Shown: positions 20,038-29,250, numbered from the stretch's first letter. The stretch is DNA of 64,000 nt from Polaribacter sp. BAL334 (GCF_015767435.1 NZ_JADWOV010000323.1:100697-164696), one strand, 5' to 3'. Numbers and translations: made by a program. The notes: a model not told the origin generated them from the letters alone.

Positions 20038-20805
20038 ATGATAGAGGTAAATAATTTGCATAAAGGTTTTGGAGATGTAAAAATTTTAAAAGGAATTTCT
20101 ACCAAATTTTATCCTGGTAAAACAAGTCTAATTATCGGACAAAGTGGCTCAGGAAAAACAGTTTTTTTAAAATCATTGATTGGTTTACACACTCCAGAAG
20201 AGGGATTTATTTCTTTTGATGGAAGAATAAATACAAATTTCACAACCGAAGAAAAACGACAATGGAGGCAAGAAATTGGCATGGTTTTTCAAGGAAGTGC
20301 GCTTTTTGACTCTCAAACTGTGGAAGAAAATGTGATGTTTCCATTGAAAATGTTCACAAAAAAAACAAATTCTGAAATGTTAGATCGTGTGAATTTTGTT
20401 TTAAAAAGAGTTAATTTAGAAAATGCCAATAAGAAAATTCCTGCAGAATTATCAGGAGGAATGCAAAAAAGGGTTGCCATTGCAAGAGCGATTGTAATGA
20501 ATCCAAAGTATTTGTTTTGTGATGAGCCAAATTCTGGATTGGATCCTCAAACAGCTATAGTTATTGACAATTTAATTCAAGAAATAACAGAAGAATATAA
20601 CATTACAACTGTCATAAATACACATGATATGAACTCTGTAATGGAAATTGGTGAAAAAATTATTTTTTTAAAAAATGGTTTAAAAGCTTGGGAAGGTAGT
20701 AGTGAAGACATTTTTAAAACTGATAATGAGGCAGTTGTAGACTTTGTGTATTCATCTAATTTATTCAAAAAAGTAAGAGAGGCATATTTAAATGAAACAA
20801 AATAA
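20038..20805 (+). CDS. MlaF-family ABC transporter ATP-binding protein
   Basis: A 255-residue ATPase with Walker A GQSGSGKT near residue 36, a Q-loop in GMVFQGSALFDS, the signature LSGGMQKR, Walker B YLFCDEPNSGLDP and the switch His in NTHDM. The ALFDSQTVEENVMFPL segment is typical of MlaF. It starts one base after the permease stop, so both are translated from one message and probably energise lipid transport. Confidence 0.92.
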   Translation: MIEVNNLHKGFGDVKILKGISTKFYPGKTSLIIGQSGSGKTVFLKSLIGLHTPEEGFISFDGRINTNFTTEEKRQWRQEIGMVFQGSALFDSQTVEENVMFPLKMFTKKTNSEMLDRVNFVLKRVNLENANKKIPAELSGGMQKRVAIARAIVMNPKYLFCDEPNSGLDPQTAIVIDNLIQEITEEYNITTVINTHDMNSVMEIGEKIIFLKNGLKAWEGSSEDIFKTDNEAVVDFVYSSNLFKKVREAYLNETK

Positions 20806-20813
20806 AAAATAGG

Positions 20814-20844
20814 TTTGTTTTTTAGAATATAACTCATATATTTG
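20814..20844 (+). promoter_or_regulatory. promoter of tRNA-Lys
   Basis: TTTG at 20814-20817, a 19-base spacer and TATATTTG at 20837-20844 form a near-ideal Bacteroidota promoter. It ends 21 bases before the tRNA. Confidence 0.75.
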
Positions 20845-20865
20845 CACCCGCTAAAAAGAAAAGAA

Positions 20866-20938
20866 GACCTGGTAGCTCAGTTGGTAGAGCATTTCACTTT
20901 TAATGAAAGGGTCCTGGGTTCGAATCCCAGCCCGGTCA
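20866..20938 (+). tRNA. tRNA-Lys (anticodon TTT)
   Basis: A 73-base cloverleaf. The D arm is GCTC/GAGC, the anticodon arm TTTCA-CTTTTAA-TGAAA with anticodon TTT, the variable loop GGGTC and the T arm CTGGG-TTCGAAT-CCCAG. The acceptor stem pairs GACCTGG with CCCGGTC and has one U-C mismatch at the fifth pair. The discriminator base is A and CCA is not encoded. It has its own promoter and terminator. Confidence 0.95.
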
Positions 20939-20940
20939 CA

Positions 20941-20972
20941 AAAAAACTCTGCAATTATTGCAGAGTTTTTTT
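20941..20972 (+). terminator. intrinsic terminator after tRNA-Lys
   Basis: AAAAAACTCTGCAA (20941-20954) pairs with TTGCAGAGTTTTTT (20958-20971), with a T run. It begins 3 bases after the tRNA. Confidence 0.85.
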
Positions 20973-21019
20973 ATTTTACCGTCCTTTTAAACCTTATTTT
21001 TGTTGTATTCTTTATAGGT

Positions 21020-21556
21020 ATGCAAAAATTAATCATTTCAATTTTATTTCTTTTTTTAACAATGAACTCTGAACAAATTATTTTCGATTTTTCAAAAGAT
21101 ACAGACATTTCGTCTTGGAACGTAATTGATGATGTAGTCATGGGAGGGAAATCAGTAGGGAATTTCGAAATCAATGATGAAGGAAATGCTATTTTTTATG
21201 GAAAAGTATCTTTAGAAAATAACGGAGGATTTTCATCGGTAAGAAATCAGTTTTCTCAAAAGAAAATACATTCTTTCACTAAAATTAAGGTTCGGTTAAA
21301 AGGTGATGGAAATAGCTATCAATTGAGAATTAAAGAAAACAGAAATGATTATTATTCTTATGTAGCCACTTTTCAAACCAACAATACTTGGGAAACTATT
21401 GAAATTCAACTTACAGAAATGCAACCAAAGTTTAGAGGAAGAGCATTGAATTTACCTAATTTTTCAGCCGATAGTTTTGAGGAAATTGCTTTTTTAATCG
21501 GAAATAAAAAAGCACAAGATTTTCTTTTACAGATTGATAAAATTTATTTGGAATAA
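21020..21556 (+). CDS. CIA30-family protein
   Basis: A 178-residue protein matching the CIA30 (complex I intermediate-associated protein 30) family, a galactose-binding-like beta sandwich. Visible signatures are FDFSKDTDISSWNVIDDVVMGG, GNAIFYGKVSLENNGGFSSVR and the C-terminal ADSFEEIAFLIGNKKAQDFLLQID. I start it at ATG 21020, which gives a short hydrophobic leader (MQKLIISILFLFLT); the longer open frame would run through the tRNA. ATG 21062 is an alternative start. Bacterial members have no established function. Confidence 0.82.
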   Translation: MQKLIISILFLFLTMNSEQIIFDFSKDTDISSWNVIDDVVMGGKSVGNFEINDEGNAIFYGKVSLENNGGFSSVRNQFSQKKIHSFTKIKVRLKGDGNSYQLRIKENRNDYYSYVATFQTNNTWETIEIQLTEMQPKFRGRALNLPNFSADSFEEIAFLIGNKKAQDFLLQIDKIYLE

Positions 21557-21615
21557 TTTATTAATAACCGCATTTAAGTGAGTTTTTGTATCTTCACTTT
21601 TTTAAATATTCAAGT

Positions 21616-23088
21616 ATGAAAGAAGAGTTTATCGAAAAAAACAATTTTGATGAAGAAAAAAATGCATCTGAAAATAAAAAAGAAGACTTTTCCAAAGTTT
21701 TTATTCATGTAAAATCATTTTTAAACAATCTTTTTGATTTTAGAGAAGATACTGATCATAAAGCCACAATTGAAGCAATAAAAGCAGATATTGCCTTTAA
21801 GGGAGCAACAGCTTGGATTTTAATTTTTGCTGTATTTGTGGCCTCTATTGGTTTGAACGCAAATTCAACAGCAGTGGTTATTGGTGCCATGTTGATTTCT
21901 CCTTTAATGGGTCCAATTTTAGGAATTGGAATGTCATTTGCTTTGAATGATGTCAATACTTTGAAACAATCTGTGAAGAATTTAGGAATTATGATTGTGT
22001 TGAGCTTATTTGCTTCGTTCATGTTTTTTTATCTTTTTCCTTTAAGTGAAGACACTTCTGAGTTATTAGGAAGAGTAAGTCCTGATATTAGAGATGTTTT
22101 AATTGCTTTTTTTGGTGGTTTAGCGTTGATGGTAGCAAGAACAAAAAAAGGAACAATTGCATCCGTAATTTTTGGAGTTGCCATTGCCACAGCTTTAATG
22201 CCGCCTTTATGCACAGCTGGATATGGGCTTGCAAAAGGGAATTTTTCCTATTTTTTAGGAGCAATTTATTTGTTCACAATCAATGCTATTTTTATTGCTT
22301 TAGCAACTTTTTTAGTGTTAAAGTTGTTAAATTTTCCAATGCATGAATATGCCAACGCAAAAAAAAGAAAGCGATATGCAAGTTTGGCAACAATCATTGG
22401 GGTTTTAGTGATGATTCCTGCCATTTTTACATTTGTGAAAGTGTTCAATGAAAACAAAATCAACAATCAAATTTCGAATTTTATCAATAATGAAATCAAA
22501 GAAAATGAATCATTAACCTTGATTGATTGGGAGAAGGATTTGGAAAACAAAGAAATACTATTGAATTTTTTCAATGAAGTATCAGATGCAACAAAAAATG
22601 ACTTAAGAAATGAATTGACAAAAAACATTTCTTATGCAAGTTTATCCGATTTTACATTAAAAATTAAAGGAAGTGATACTAAAAGTTTTGAGTTGATTAC
22701 CACTGCTTATAAGGAAAAAAGAGAGGAGTTACAGGAAAGTAAAGAGATGATTACTGAACTAGAAAATCAGATTTCAGTTTTGCAACAGACTATTTTTCAA
22801 CTTAATACACGAATTGAACAAGATGCCATTGCAAAAGACAAAAAAGCGGTGGCTTTCAGTAGAATTGCAAAAGATGTAAAAATAAGATATAATGAAGTAG
22901 AGCAAATTGGATTTGCAAAAATGCTGTTCTCTAAAGATTTCATAAAAATTGATACCATTCCAATTGCTACCGTAAAATGGAATTCAAAAACCTTAGAATC
23001 AACAATCAATTTGAAGGAAATTGAATTACGGGCTTGGCTTCAAAATGAAATGAAATTAGATACATTATTCATCAAGAGAGAAAGATAA
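21616..23088 (+). CDS. DUF389 membrane protein (TIGR00341-like)
   Basis: A 490-residue protein started at ATG 21616; upstream codons in frame begin only with TTG. After a charged N-terminal segment, residues about 60-285 hold six or seven hydrophobic segments with the DUF389 hallmark VVIGAMLISPLMGPILGIG and GVAIATALMPPLCTAGYG. The C-terminal 200 residues are soluble, with a coiled-coil stretch around residues 370-410. Function is not known for this family; the conserved small-residue helices suggest a channel or carrier. Confidence 0.85.
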   Translation: MKEEFIEKNNFDEEKNASENKKEDFSKVFIHVKSFLNNLFDFREDTDHKATIEAIKADIAFKGATAWILIFAVFVASIGLNANSTAVVIGAMLISPLMGPILGIGMSFALNDVNTLKQSVKNLGIMIVLSLFASFMFFYLFPLSEDTSELLGRVSPDIRDVLIAFFGGLALMVARTKKGTIASVIFGVAIATALMPPLCTAGYGLAKGNFSYFLGAIYLFTINAIFIALATFLVLKLLNFPMHEYANAKKRKRYASLATIIGVLVMIPAIFTFVKVFNENKINNQISNFINNEIKENESLTLIDWEKDLENKEILLNFFNEVSDATKNDLRNELTKNISYASLSDFTLKIKGSDTKSFELITTAYKEKREELQESKEMITELENQISVLQQTIFQLNTRIEQDAIAKDKKAVAFSRIAKDVKIRYNEVEQIGFAKMLFSKDFIKIDTIPIATVKWNSKTLESTINLKEIELRAWLQNEMKLDTLFIKRER

Positions 23089-23099
23089 TTCTAAAAAAT

Positions 23100-23696
23100 C
23101 TATTTGCTAAAAACAGGAGTTACTTCTGCATTTTGATGAAATAAATACATTTTTTTTGTTTTGATATTTTGGCATTCAATGCGTGTTCTGCGTTGATTTC
23201 CACGTTTGTAAATGGAATTTTTAAATTCAAAAAAACCTCCACTCGAGATGTTAAAAACAAATAATTTTCCTGATTCAGCTTCATTTCCTCTCAATGCCAA
23301 TGATAATTTAGCATCAGCATCAGTGCTTGCTTTTGGATTTTTTAGATAGCTTGCCAAATGTCCTAAAATTTCTTTTGGATATATTTCTGGATGTAAAAAT
23401 GGCAGCATCAAATGTTGAAAAACAGTTTTCCATTCTTTGCCATGAGCTTGAATCCTTCCAAATTTTTCATGCGCAACATGATGTGCAATTTCATGAATCA
23501 AGGTTAATAAAAATTGATATTGATTCAAATTATTATTGATGGTAATCTGAAATTTTCCATTCGGAAGTTTTCTGAAATCTCCATGTTTTGTCGCTCTTTC
23601 ATTGACTATTTTTAGAGTAAAATTATTTTGTTCAATTAAATATTGAACAATTGGTATGGCCTTTTCAGGAATATAATTTATAAGTGTACGGCTCAA
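23100..23696 (-). CDS. SprT-like zinc metallopeptidase domain protein
   Basis: A 198-residue protein with the zinc motif HEIAH at residues 68-72 and a third ligand in AHGKEWKTVF near residue 86, the SprT-like pattern. The C-terminal half (ECQNIKTKKMYLF) resembles the zinc-ribbon region of SprT but has only one Cys, so the ribbon is probably lost. It starts 2 bases after the small membrane gene and is the third gene of a reverse-strand operon with the SDR. Confidence 0.82.
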   Translation of the reverse strand: MSRTLINYIPEKAIPIVQYLIEQNNFTLKIVNERATKHGDFRKLPNGKFQITINNNLNQYQFLLTLIHEIAHHVAHEKFGRIQAHGKEWKTVFQHLMLPFLHPEIYPKEILGHLASYLKNPKASTDADAKLSLALRGNEAESGKLFVFNISSGGFFEFKNSIYKRGNQRRTRIECQNIKTKKMYLFHQNAEVTPVFSK

Positions 23697-23698
23697 TA

Positions 23699-23971
23699 TT
23701 ATTTTTTATTAAAATACCAAAAAATGTATGTAATTAGTGTAAACGAAGCTCCAATAGTTGCAATAATTACAACTTGAGTAATAAAAGAAAACCCAATAAA
23801 GTTATCATTTTCATAAAAAATATAAAAAAAGAAAGGGTAAATAAATGTGTAAATTAAAAAAATACTTATCGTAATTAAAAATTCATTAATCTTATTCTCC
23901 TTTTTATAGTTTCTATAATATAGATAAAATTGAAGAAAAGAAGTTAATATAAAAGCTAATGCAATAATCAT
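23699..23971 (-). CDS. small integral membrane protein, unknown function
   Basis: A 90-residue frame started at the ATG of MIIALAFILTSFLQFYLYY, one base after the stop of the SDR; the longer frame would overlap the SDR end. Three hydrophobic segments are visible: about residues 1-18, 33-52 and 63-86. A positively charged loop (RNYKKENK) follows the first. I recognise no family. The tight spacing on both sides makes it likely to be real and cotranscribed with the SDR and SprT-like genes. Confidence 0.6.
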   Translation of the reverse strand: MIIALAFILTSFLQFYLYYRNYKKENKINEFLITISIFLIYTFIYPFFFYIFYENDNFIGFSFITQVVIIATIGASFTLITYIFWYFNKK

Positions 23972-23972
23972 T

Positions 23973-24653
23973 TTATGGTGTTGAAGAGGAAACTTGCAAT
24001 ACTTTTCCGTTGTAAAATTTGTTGCCATTTATAGCAAATTCATACATATATTCAGCCATTTCAGACGCAGAAAGTGGTGCTTTATAATCAGGAAAAGCTT
24101 CTGCCAACATTTCTGTTTGAACAGCTCCAATTGCCAAAACATTGAACGCAATTTGTTGTTCTTTGTATTCTTCAGCAAGCAATTCTGATAATGTAATTAC
24201 TGCTCCTTTTGCAGATGAATAGGCTGCCAATCCAGGAAATTTCATACTTCCTTGAATGCCTCCCATAGAACTAATGGTTACCACATGACTACCTTTTTGT
24301 AAAAAAGGAATCATATTTTTTGTGAGTTCAGCAACTCCAAAAACATTTACTTTGTACACTTCTAAAAAGTCTTCTGTGGTCAATGCAGTGAATGGTTTGT
24401 TGATGAGTTTTCCTGCATTATTAATGAGAATGTCAACTTTTTTCCAATTATTTTCTACAAATTCGGTAACTTTTTTTAAGTCATTGTTTTGTGAAACATC
24501 CACAGAAAGTGTGGTGATATTTGGGTGATTGATATCAGTTAATGGCTTTACATTTCTTGAAATTGCTAGAACTTTATGCCCTTTTTCAGCAAATAATTTT
24601 GCCAATTCAAATCCAATTCCCCTACTTGTACCCGTTATAATTATGTGTTTCAT
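23973..24653 (-). CDS. short-chain dehydrogenase/reductase
   Basis: A 226-residue Rossmann-fold oxidoreductase. The cofactor motif TGTSRGIG is at residues 8-15, NNAG near residue 78, and the catalytic Ser and YSSAK (YxxxK) near residues 127 and 144. The substrate cannot be read from the sequence. It is first in a three-gene reverse operon and diverges from the amidohydrolase gene across 64 bases that must contain both promoters. Confidence 0.9.
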   Translation of the reverse strand: MKHIIITGTSRGIGFELAKLFAEKGHKVLAISRNVKPLTDINHPNITTLSVDVSQNNDLKKVTEFVENNWKKVDILINNAGKLINKPFTALTTEDFLEVYKVNVFGVAELTKNMIPFLQKGSHVVTISSMGGIQGSMKFPGLAAYSSAKGAVITLSELLAEEYKEQQIAFNVLAIGAVQTEMLAEAFPDYKAPLSASEMAEYMYEFAINGNKFYNGKVLQVSSSTP

Positions 24654-24717
24654 CTGTCAAAAAATTATTGAGCAAATTACTCAATTTTTCATACATTTAG
24701 AAACTAATACAACCCAA

Positions 24718-25998
24718 ATGAAAAAAATATTCTTCTTTGTCTGTGCACTTTTTTTGATTCAACATACCATTTCGCAAACAACACATATTTTATGTGGAAA
24801 ATTGATTGACACAAAATCAGGAAAGATTGAAACCAATAAAACTATTATTATTGAAAAGAATAAAATTATTGATGTTGTTGATGGGTTTTTGGTTGCAAAA
24901 AGCAAAAACATCACCACCATTGATTTAAAAAACAAGGTGGTAATGCCTGGTTTGATCGACTTTCATGTGCACATTGAGCAGGAATTTAATCCAAAAACTC
25001 AATTAGAAAAATACATTTTAAATGAAGCAGATGTTGCTTTTAATTCTGTTGGTTTTGCTAAAACTACTTTATTAAATGGCTTCACAACCGTAAGAGATTT
25101 AGGTGGAACAGGTGTTAATATTTCAATCAGAAACGCCATTGATCAAGGGAAAATTCCTGGACCAAGAGTTTTTACGGCAGGTAAATCTTTGGCTACTACT
25201 GGTGGTCATGCTGATCCAACCAATGGAGGAAATAAATTATTTATTGGTGATCCAGGACCAAAAGAAGGCGTTATAAATTCTATTGATGATGCTAAAAAAG
25301 CGGTAAGACAGCGTTATAAAAATGGTGCAGATTGGATAAAAATCACAGCAACTGGAGGTGTGTTGAGTGTTGCAAAATCTGGAGATAATCCTCAATTTAC
25401 GATTGAAGAAATCAAAGCTATTTGCGAAACTGCCAAAGATTATGGAATGTTTGTGGCTGCACATGCACATGGAGATGAAGGCATGAAAAGAGCTATTTTG
25501 GGTGGTGTAAAAACCATAGAACATGGTACTTATATGAGTGATGAAACGATGGATTTAATGATTAAATATGATGTTTATATGGTTCCTACAATTACTGCTG
25601 GGAAAGAAGTTGCTGAAAAAGCTACCATCAAAGGTTTTTATCCAGATATTGTAGTTCCAAAAGCGTTGGCTGTTGGTCCTCAAATTCAAGGAACTTTTGG
25701 AAAAGCCTACAAAAAAGGAGTGAAAATTGCCTTTGGAACAGATGCTGGTGTTTTTAAACACGGAAATAATGGCAAAGAATTTGGATTTATGGTTGCTGCT
25801 GGAATGCCAGTTATAGAAACAATTCAATCTGCCACAATTACCAATGCCATGTTGTTGAAAATGGAAAATGAATTAGGACAAATTCAAAAAGGATTTTTAG
25901 CAGATATTATTGCAGTGAATGAAGATCCAACAAAAAACATTGCCACTATGGAAAATGTTGTTTTTGTGATGAAAGATGGGATTGTTTACAAGAATTAA
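24718..25998 (+). CDS. secreted amidohydrolase, imidazolonepropionase-like
   Basis: A 426-residue metal-dependent amidohydrolase, started at ATG 24718 because this gives a signal peptide (MKKIFFFVCALFLIQHTISQ). Metal ligands are HVH at residues 83 and 85, a Lys in DWIKITATGG, His in AAHAHG and EHGTYM, and Asp in FGTDAG. Export suggests a periplasmic peptidase- or prolidase-like role rather than histidine breakdown. Upstream in-frame codons overlap the divergent SDR and are probably not translated. Confidence 0.85.
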   Translation: MKKIFFFVCALFLIQHTISQTTHILCGKLIDTKSGKIETNKTIIIEKNKIIDVVDGFLVAKSKNITTIDLKNKVVMPGLIDFHVHIEQEFNPKTQLEKYILNEADVAFNSVGFAKTTLLNGFTTVRDLGGTGVNISIRNAIDQGKIPGPRVFTAGKSLATTGGHADPTNGGNKLFIGDPGPKEGVINSIDDAKKAVRQRYKNGADWIKITATGGVLSVAKSGDNPQFTIEEIKAICETAKDYGMFVAAHAHGDEGMKRAILGGVKTIEHGTYMSDETMDLMIKYDVYMVPTITAGKEVAEKATIKGFYPDIVVPKALAVGPQIQGTFGKAYKKGVKIAFGTDAGVFKHGNNGKEFGFMVAAGMPVIETIQSATITNAMLLKMENELGQIQKGFLADIIAVNEDPTKNIATMENVVFVMKDGIVYKN

Positions 25999-26028
25999 CC
26001 AAAAAAAGTTGAACTGATATTTTTTCAG

Positions 26029-26064
26029 ACCTCACAGATTTTTAAAACCTGTGAGGTTTTTTTT
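26029..26064 (+). terminator. intrinsic terminator after the amidohydrolase
   Basis: ACCTCACAG (26029-26037) pairs with CTGTGAGGT (26049-26057), followed by eight Ts. Its T run ends one base before the stop of the convergent gene. Confidence 0.82.
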
Positions 26065-26065
26065 A

Positions 26066-27574
26066 TCAATCAAAAATAATATGCTGATAAGCACCAATAT
26101 CAGGAGAATTGGTTCTGCTAACGCCTAAAATATCAAATGGAAAACTGCTTGATATTGCTTTGTTAATTCCCACAGAATTTTCACCAATAATGAAATCTTC
26201 GTTCTGGGTATTTCTAAAATCAGCCAAACCATTTAAGATGATATTTTGATAATTAGGATTGTTCGTGAAATTCATTTCTGCATTTCCAGCAAATGAATTG
26301 TTGGAATCAATGAAAGAAATCATGCAATTACGGATGTTGTAATTGAACAAACTTCCTTCAACTTTATCTAATAAAAATTCGATATTGTTATTTCCATCAA
26401 AAATACAATTCGTAAAATTTGCGGCTTTTAAATCTCTCGTTTCAATAATTTCTTGTCCCGAAGAATTTTCATAAACGAAAAAATTGTTTACCAAAACTGC
26501 TGGTAATTGACGAATTCCATTGTTCCAAAAATTCGCAAAAGTACTGTGTGTAAAGTTGTACGAACCACCAACAGTCGCAGCTAGAGAAGCTTGTCCTGCA
26601 GAACCAATCACCACATTATGGGCTTCAATATTGGTTTCTCTTGCTAAAATTCCAAAATTTGAATGGTTATAAATTTCGGTATTTGAAAGTCGTAAAGTTG
26701 GACTTGTTCCAGAACCAAGACTATCAACTAAAATCCCAATAACTCCGTTTTTTATTTGTGCATGATGAATTTCGTTGTCTTTACTTCCTGCACGCATCCA
26801 AATGGTGCCCCATTGTCCAGGAATTTTACTGAAACTATTTTCCAATCTGTCACCTTCAAAAACCACTTTTTCATTCAAATTTCCATTGACTTTTAATGAA
26901 GCGTTTTTATCAATAATCAATCCTGAATTGTCGTGAAAATGAACTTTTGCACCAGCATTTATGGTCAGAATTTTGTTTTCAGGAACAGCTGCATACCCAT
27001 AAATCACGGTTGGTTTTGTGGTAGAAAAAGTAAGTTCAGCATCCGTTAAAAATCTTCCTTTTATGGTAGTTGGCTGACCATCAATTGTTAAACTGTCAAT
27101 TTTCATTGAAATTGGATTTCTTCCTGGAAAAATAAAATGAGCATCTTTCACTAAAGTTACCAAATCAACATCTTGCTGATTGTTGCCATTATCAAACAAA
27201 ATTCGGTCAGTATATAAAGGATTTGTTACATTATTGATGTCGATTGTTGTTTCAACAAAAATGTAAATACTATCTTTTGCTAAGATGTCAATATTAAAAA
27301 ACTCTTTGCCTGGAATTCCGTCAACATTCAATCTATAGTTTGATGAAGTTCCGTTTTCTAAAGAAATTTTAGGAATGGTAATCGCTTTATTTCCTCGGTT
27401 ATAGACTTTTAGATTGTAGGTTGCAGAACCAATATTGGTAAAAATTGTATCTAAAAAAACAGTGTCTTTTGAAAATTCTAACTTTCCAAAACTTGGAATT
27501 GTTGAAAAGTCTTTTCGGCAAGAGCTAACAACAATAAGCACTAAAAAAAGTAAAAAAGCTAAAAAAGTACGCAT
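26066..27574 (-). CDS. beta-helix lipoprotein
   Basis: A 502-residue lipoprotein with a lipobox ending in Cys at residue 19 (IVVSSC). Residues about 30-130 look like an Ig-like domain (FTNIGSATYNLKVYNRGNKAITI), and from about 200 on the sequence has the repetitive short strands and Asn ladders of a right-handed parallel beta helix (for instance NTEIYNHSNFGILARETNIEAHNV). It probably sits at the outer membrane surface. A carbohydrate-binding or lyase-like role is possible, but no catalytic residues are recognisable. It lies 40 bases after the glutaminyl cyclase gene. Confidence 0.75.
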   Translation of the reverse strand: MRTFLAFLLFLVLIVVSSCRKDFSTIPSFGKLEFSKDTVFLDTIFTNIGSATYNLKVYNRGNKAITIPKISLENGTSSNYRLNVDGIPGKEFFNIDILAKDSIYIFVETTIDINNVTNPLYTDRILFDNGNNQQDVDLVTLVKDAHFIFPGRNPISMKIDSLTIDGQPTTIKGRFLTDAELTFSTTKPTVIYGYAAVPENKILTINAGAKVHFHDNSGLIIDKNASLKVNGNLNEKVVFEGDRLENSFSKIPGQWGTIWMRAGSKDNEIHHAQIKNGVIGILVDSLGSGTSPTLRLSNTEIYNHSNFGILARETNIEAHNVVIGSAGQASLAATVGGSYNFTHSTFANFWNNGIRQLPAVLVNNFFVYENSSGQEIIETRDLKAANFTNCIFDGNNNIEFLLDKVEGSLFNYNIRNCMISFIDSNNSFAGNAEMNFTNNPNYQNIILNGLADFRNTQNEDFIIGENSVGINKAISSSFPFDILGVSRTNSPDIGAYQHIIFD

Positions 27575-27614
27575 GCTAAATTTTTTATAAAAATAGAACT
27601 TTTAATTGAGTGAA

Positions 27615-28658
27615 TTATTGTTTTTTAATCAATTCAATTTCAAAAAGTTTTCCCCAGTTTTTTCCAGTTACAAAAAGTCTGTTGTTTTCTTTGTCATATG
27701 CAATTCCATTGAGAACTTCGTCATTTGCAACTAATTTTTGTGTTTTTTCCATTTCTTTTTTCAAATCTGTCAAATCTGCAACACCCAAAACTTCACCAGT
27801 TTTGATATCAATAATTACGATGGCATTTTGTTGGTATTTATTTGCGTATAATTTTTCATCAATCAATTCCAATTCATTCAAATCATCAACTGCATATTTA
27901 TTGGTGTATACTTGAATAAATCGTTTTTCTTTTTGAGATTCACTATCCAAAAACCAAATTTTATGTGTTCCATCAGATTTTATCAAATCGACACAATTAT
28001 TTGTAAATCCCCAACCTTCTGAACTATTATCATAAGCAAACTCTTTTTCAAGTTGAAAAGTTTCTAAATTATACACAAATCCTTTTTTAGCTTGCCATGT
28101 CAACCAAAAAATTTTATCATTCAAAATGGTCATTCCTTCACCAAAATATTGCTTATCCAATTCTATTTTTTTTACTACTTTTCCAGTGCTAATGTCAACT
28201 TTTCTCAAGCTAGATTGTCCTCTTCTTCCTGTTGTTTCATACAAAAAACCTTTGTGATATTCCAATCCTTGCGTATATGCTTTTGTATCATGAGGATACG
28301 AATTTATAATTTTATAGGTATACACTTCAGGAGATTTACTTGCTAAAACTTCAAAGGAATTGTTGATTTTTTTTGTTTTTTCGGGATAAAAAATCAATGC
28401 AGAAATTTGATGTTTTCCCACACCAAAATCTTGAGTATTAATGGTAGTTGCATTTTTTTTAGAAATACTTTTTATTCCGTTGATAAAAAAGTGAATACTA
28501 TCAATAGGTTTGTCATTTTGTTCTTTGACCATAGCTGTTATGGATTTGTTCAAAGTAGTGTTTTTAGGAACTTCCAGAGTAAATTTGTAATTATCATTGC
28601 AAGAAATGATAAAAAGTGATGAAATTATTGAGAGAATAATGATCAAACGAATTTTCAT
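27615..28658 (-). CDS. glutaminyl-peptide cyclotransferase, lipoprotein
   Basis: A 347-residue protein of the plant/bacterial type glutamine cyclotransferase, a beta propeller that converts N-terminal Gln to pyroglutamate. A lipobox (FIISC, Cys 20) marks it as a lipoprotein. The enzyme domain starts near residue 120 with YPHDTKAYTQGLEY, then GRRGQSSLRKVDISTG, YFGEGMTIL and SEGWGFTNN, all family hallmarks. Residues 25-110 form an extra N-terminal domain. It may modify exported proteins whose mature N terminus is Gln. Confidence 0.88.
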   Translation of the reverse strand: MKIRLIIILSIISSLFIISCNDNYKFTLEVPKNTTLNKSITAMVKEQNDKPIDSIHFFINGIKSISKKNATTINTQDFGVGKHQISALIFYPEKTKKINNSFEVLASKSPEVYTYKIINSYPHDTKAYTQGLEYHKGFLYETTGRRGQSSLRKVDISTGKVVKKIELDKQYFGEGMTILNDKIFWLTWQAKKGFVYNLETFQLEKEFAYDNSSEGWGFTNNCVDLIKSDGTHKIWFLDSESQKEKRFIQVYTNKYAVDDLNELELIDEKLYANKYQQNAIVIIDIKTGEVLGVADLTDLKKEMEKTQKLVANDEVLNGIAYDKENNRLFVTGKNWGKLFEIELIKKQ

Positions 28659-28695
28659 ATGTATTGTTTTTGTCTTTATTAATGAATGATTTGTT

Positions 28696-28703
28696 CAAAA
28701 ATA
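28696..28703 (-). promoter_or_regulatory. -7 box upstream of the glutaminyl cyclase gene
   Basis: The reverse strand reads TATTTTTG, a full -7 consensus match 38 bases upstream of the start. No -33 TTG is at the right distance. Confidence 0.35.
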
Positions 28704-28754
28704 GCATAGTTTTTCATGAACCAGTTTTTCATTACAAATAAATGTAAATTATTA

Positions 28755-28784
28755 TTTGTAAATTAAAAAAATAACTTAAATTTG
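28755..28784 (+). promoter_or_regulatory. promoter of the L31 gene
   Basis: TTTG at 28755-28758, an 18-base spacer and TAAATTTG at 28777-28784 give a strong Bacteroidota promoter. It leaves a leader of about 95 bases before the L31 start. Confidence 0.75.
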
Positions 28785-28885
28785 CAACCTCAAAATAGTA
28801 ATATATAGCTATTTACGGAAATCGTGTAAAACCTTACCAACTTTACGCAAGCAAACATAACAATAAAGTATTAAAATATTATAAA

Positions 28886-29137
28886 ATGAAAAAAGGAATT
28901 CATCCAGAAAATTATAGAATGGTAGTTTTTAAAGACATGTCTAATGAAGATGTCTTTATTACACGTTCAACTGTTGACACAAAAGAGACTATTGAAGTTG
29001 ATGGTGTTGAGTATCCTTTAGTAAAATTAGAGATTTCTAGAACTTCTCATCCATTTTACACTGGTAAATCTAAATTGGTTGATACAGCAGGTCGTATTGA
29101 CAAGTTTAAAAATAAATACTCAAAATTCAGTAAATAA
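28886..29137 (+). CDS. rpmE2: 50S ribosomal protein L31, type B (zinc-free)
   Basis: An 83-residue protein beginning [20 protein letters not shown] and ending with [20 protein letters not shown]. The CxxC and other Cys residues of the zinc-binding type are absent, so this is the type B form, which in many bacteria replaces the zinc form under zinc limitation. It is a single-gene unit with its own promoter and terminator. No Zur-like inverted repeat is evident, so constitutive use is as likely as zinc control. Confidence 0.96.
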   Translation: MKKGIHPENYRMVVFKDMSNEDVFITRSTVDTKETIEVDGVEYPLVKLEISRTSHPFYTGKSKLVDTAGRIDKFKNKYSKFSK

Positions 29138-29160
29138 TTTTTCTGAATTTAAAAGATATA

Positions 29161-29190
29161 AAACCTCAACAATTTTGTTGAGGTTTTTTT
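29161..29190 (+). terminator. intrinsic terminator after the L31 gene
   Basis: AAACCTCAACAA (29161-29172) pairs with TTGTTGAGGTTT (29175-29186), with Ts to 29190. Confidence 0.85.
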
Positions 29191-29196
29191 ATGCAC

Positions 29197-29228
29197 AAAA
29201 AAACCACTTTTATTTAAAAAGTGGTTTT
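29197..29228 (-). terminator. intrinsic terminator after gcvP
   Basis: On the reverse strand AAAACCACTTTT pairs with AAAAGTGGTTTT (29217-29228 with 29200-29211) around a 5-base loop, followed by a T run to 29197. It lies 23 bases past the gcvP stop. Confidence 0.8.
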
Positions 29229-29250
29229 GAATTTTTATTGATTTATAATC

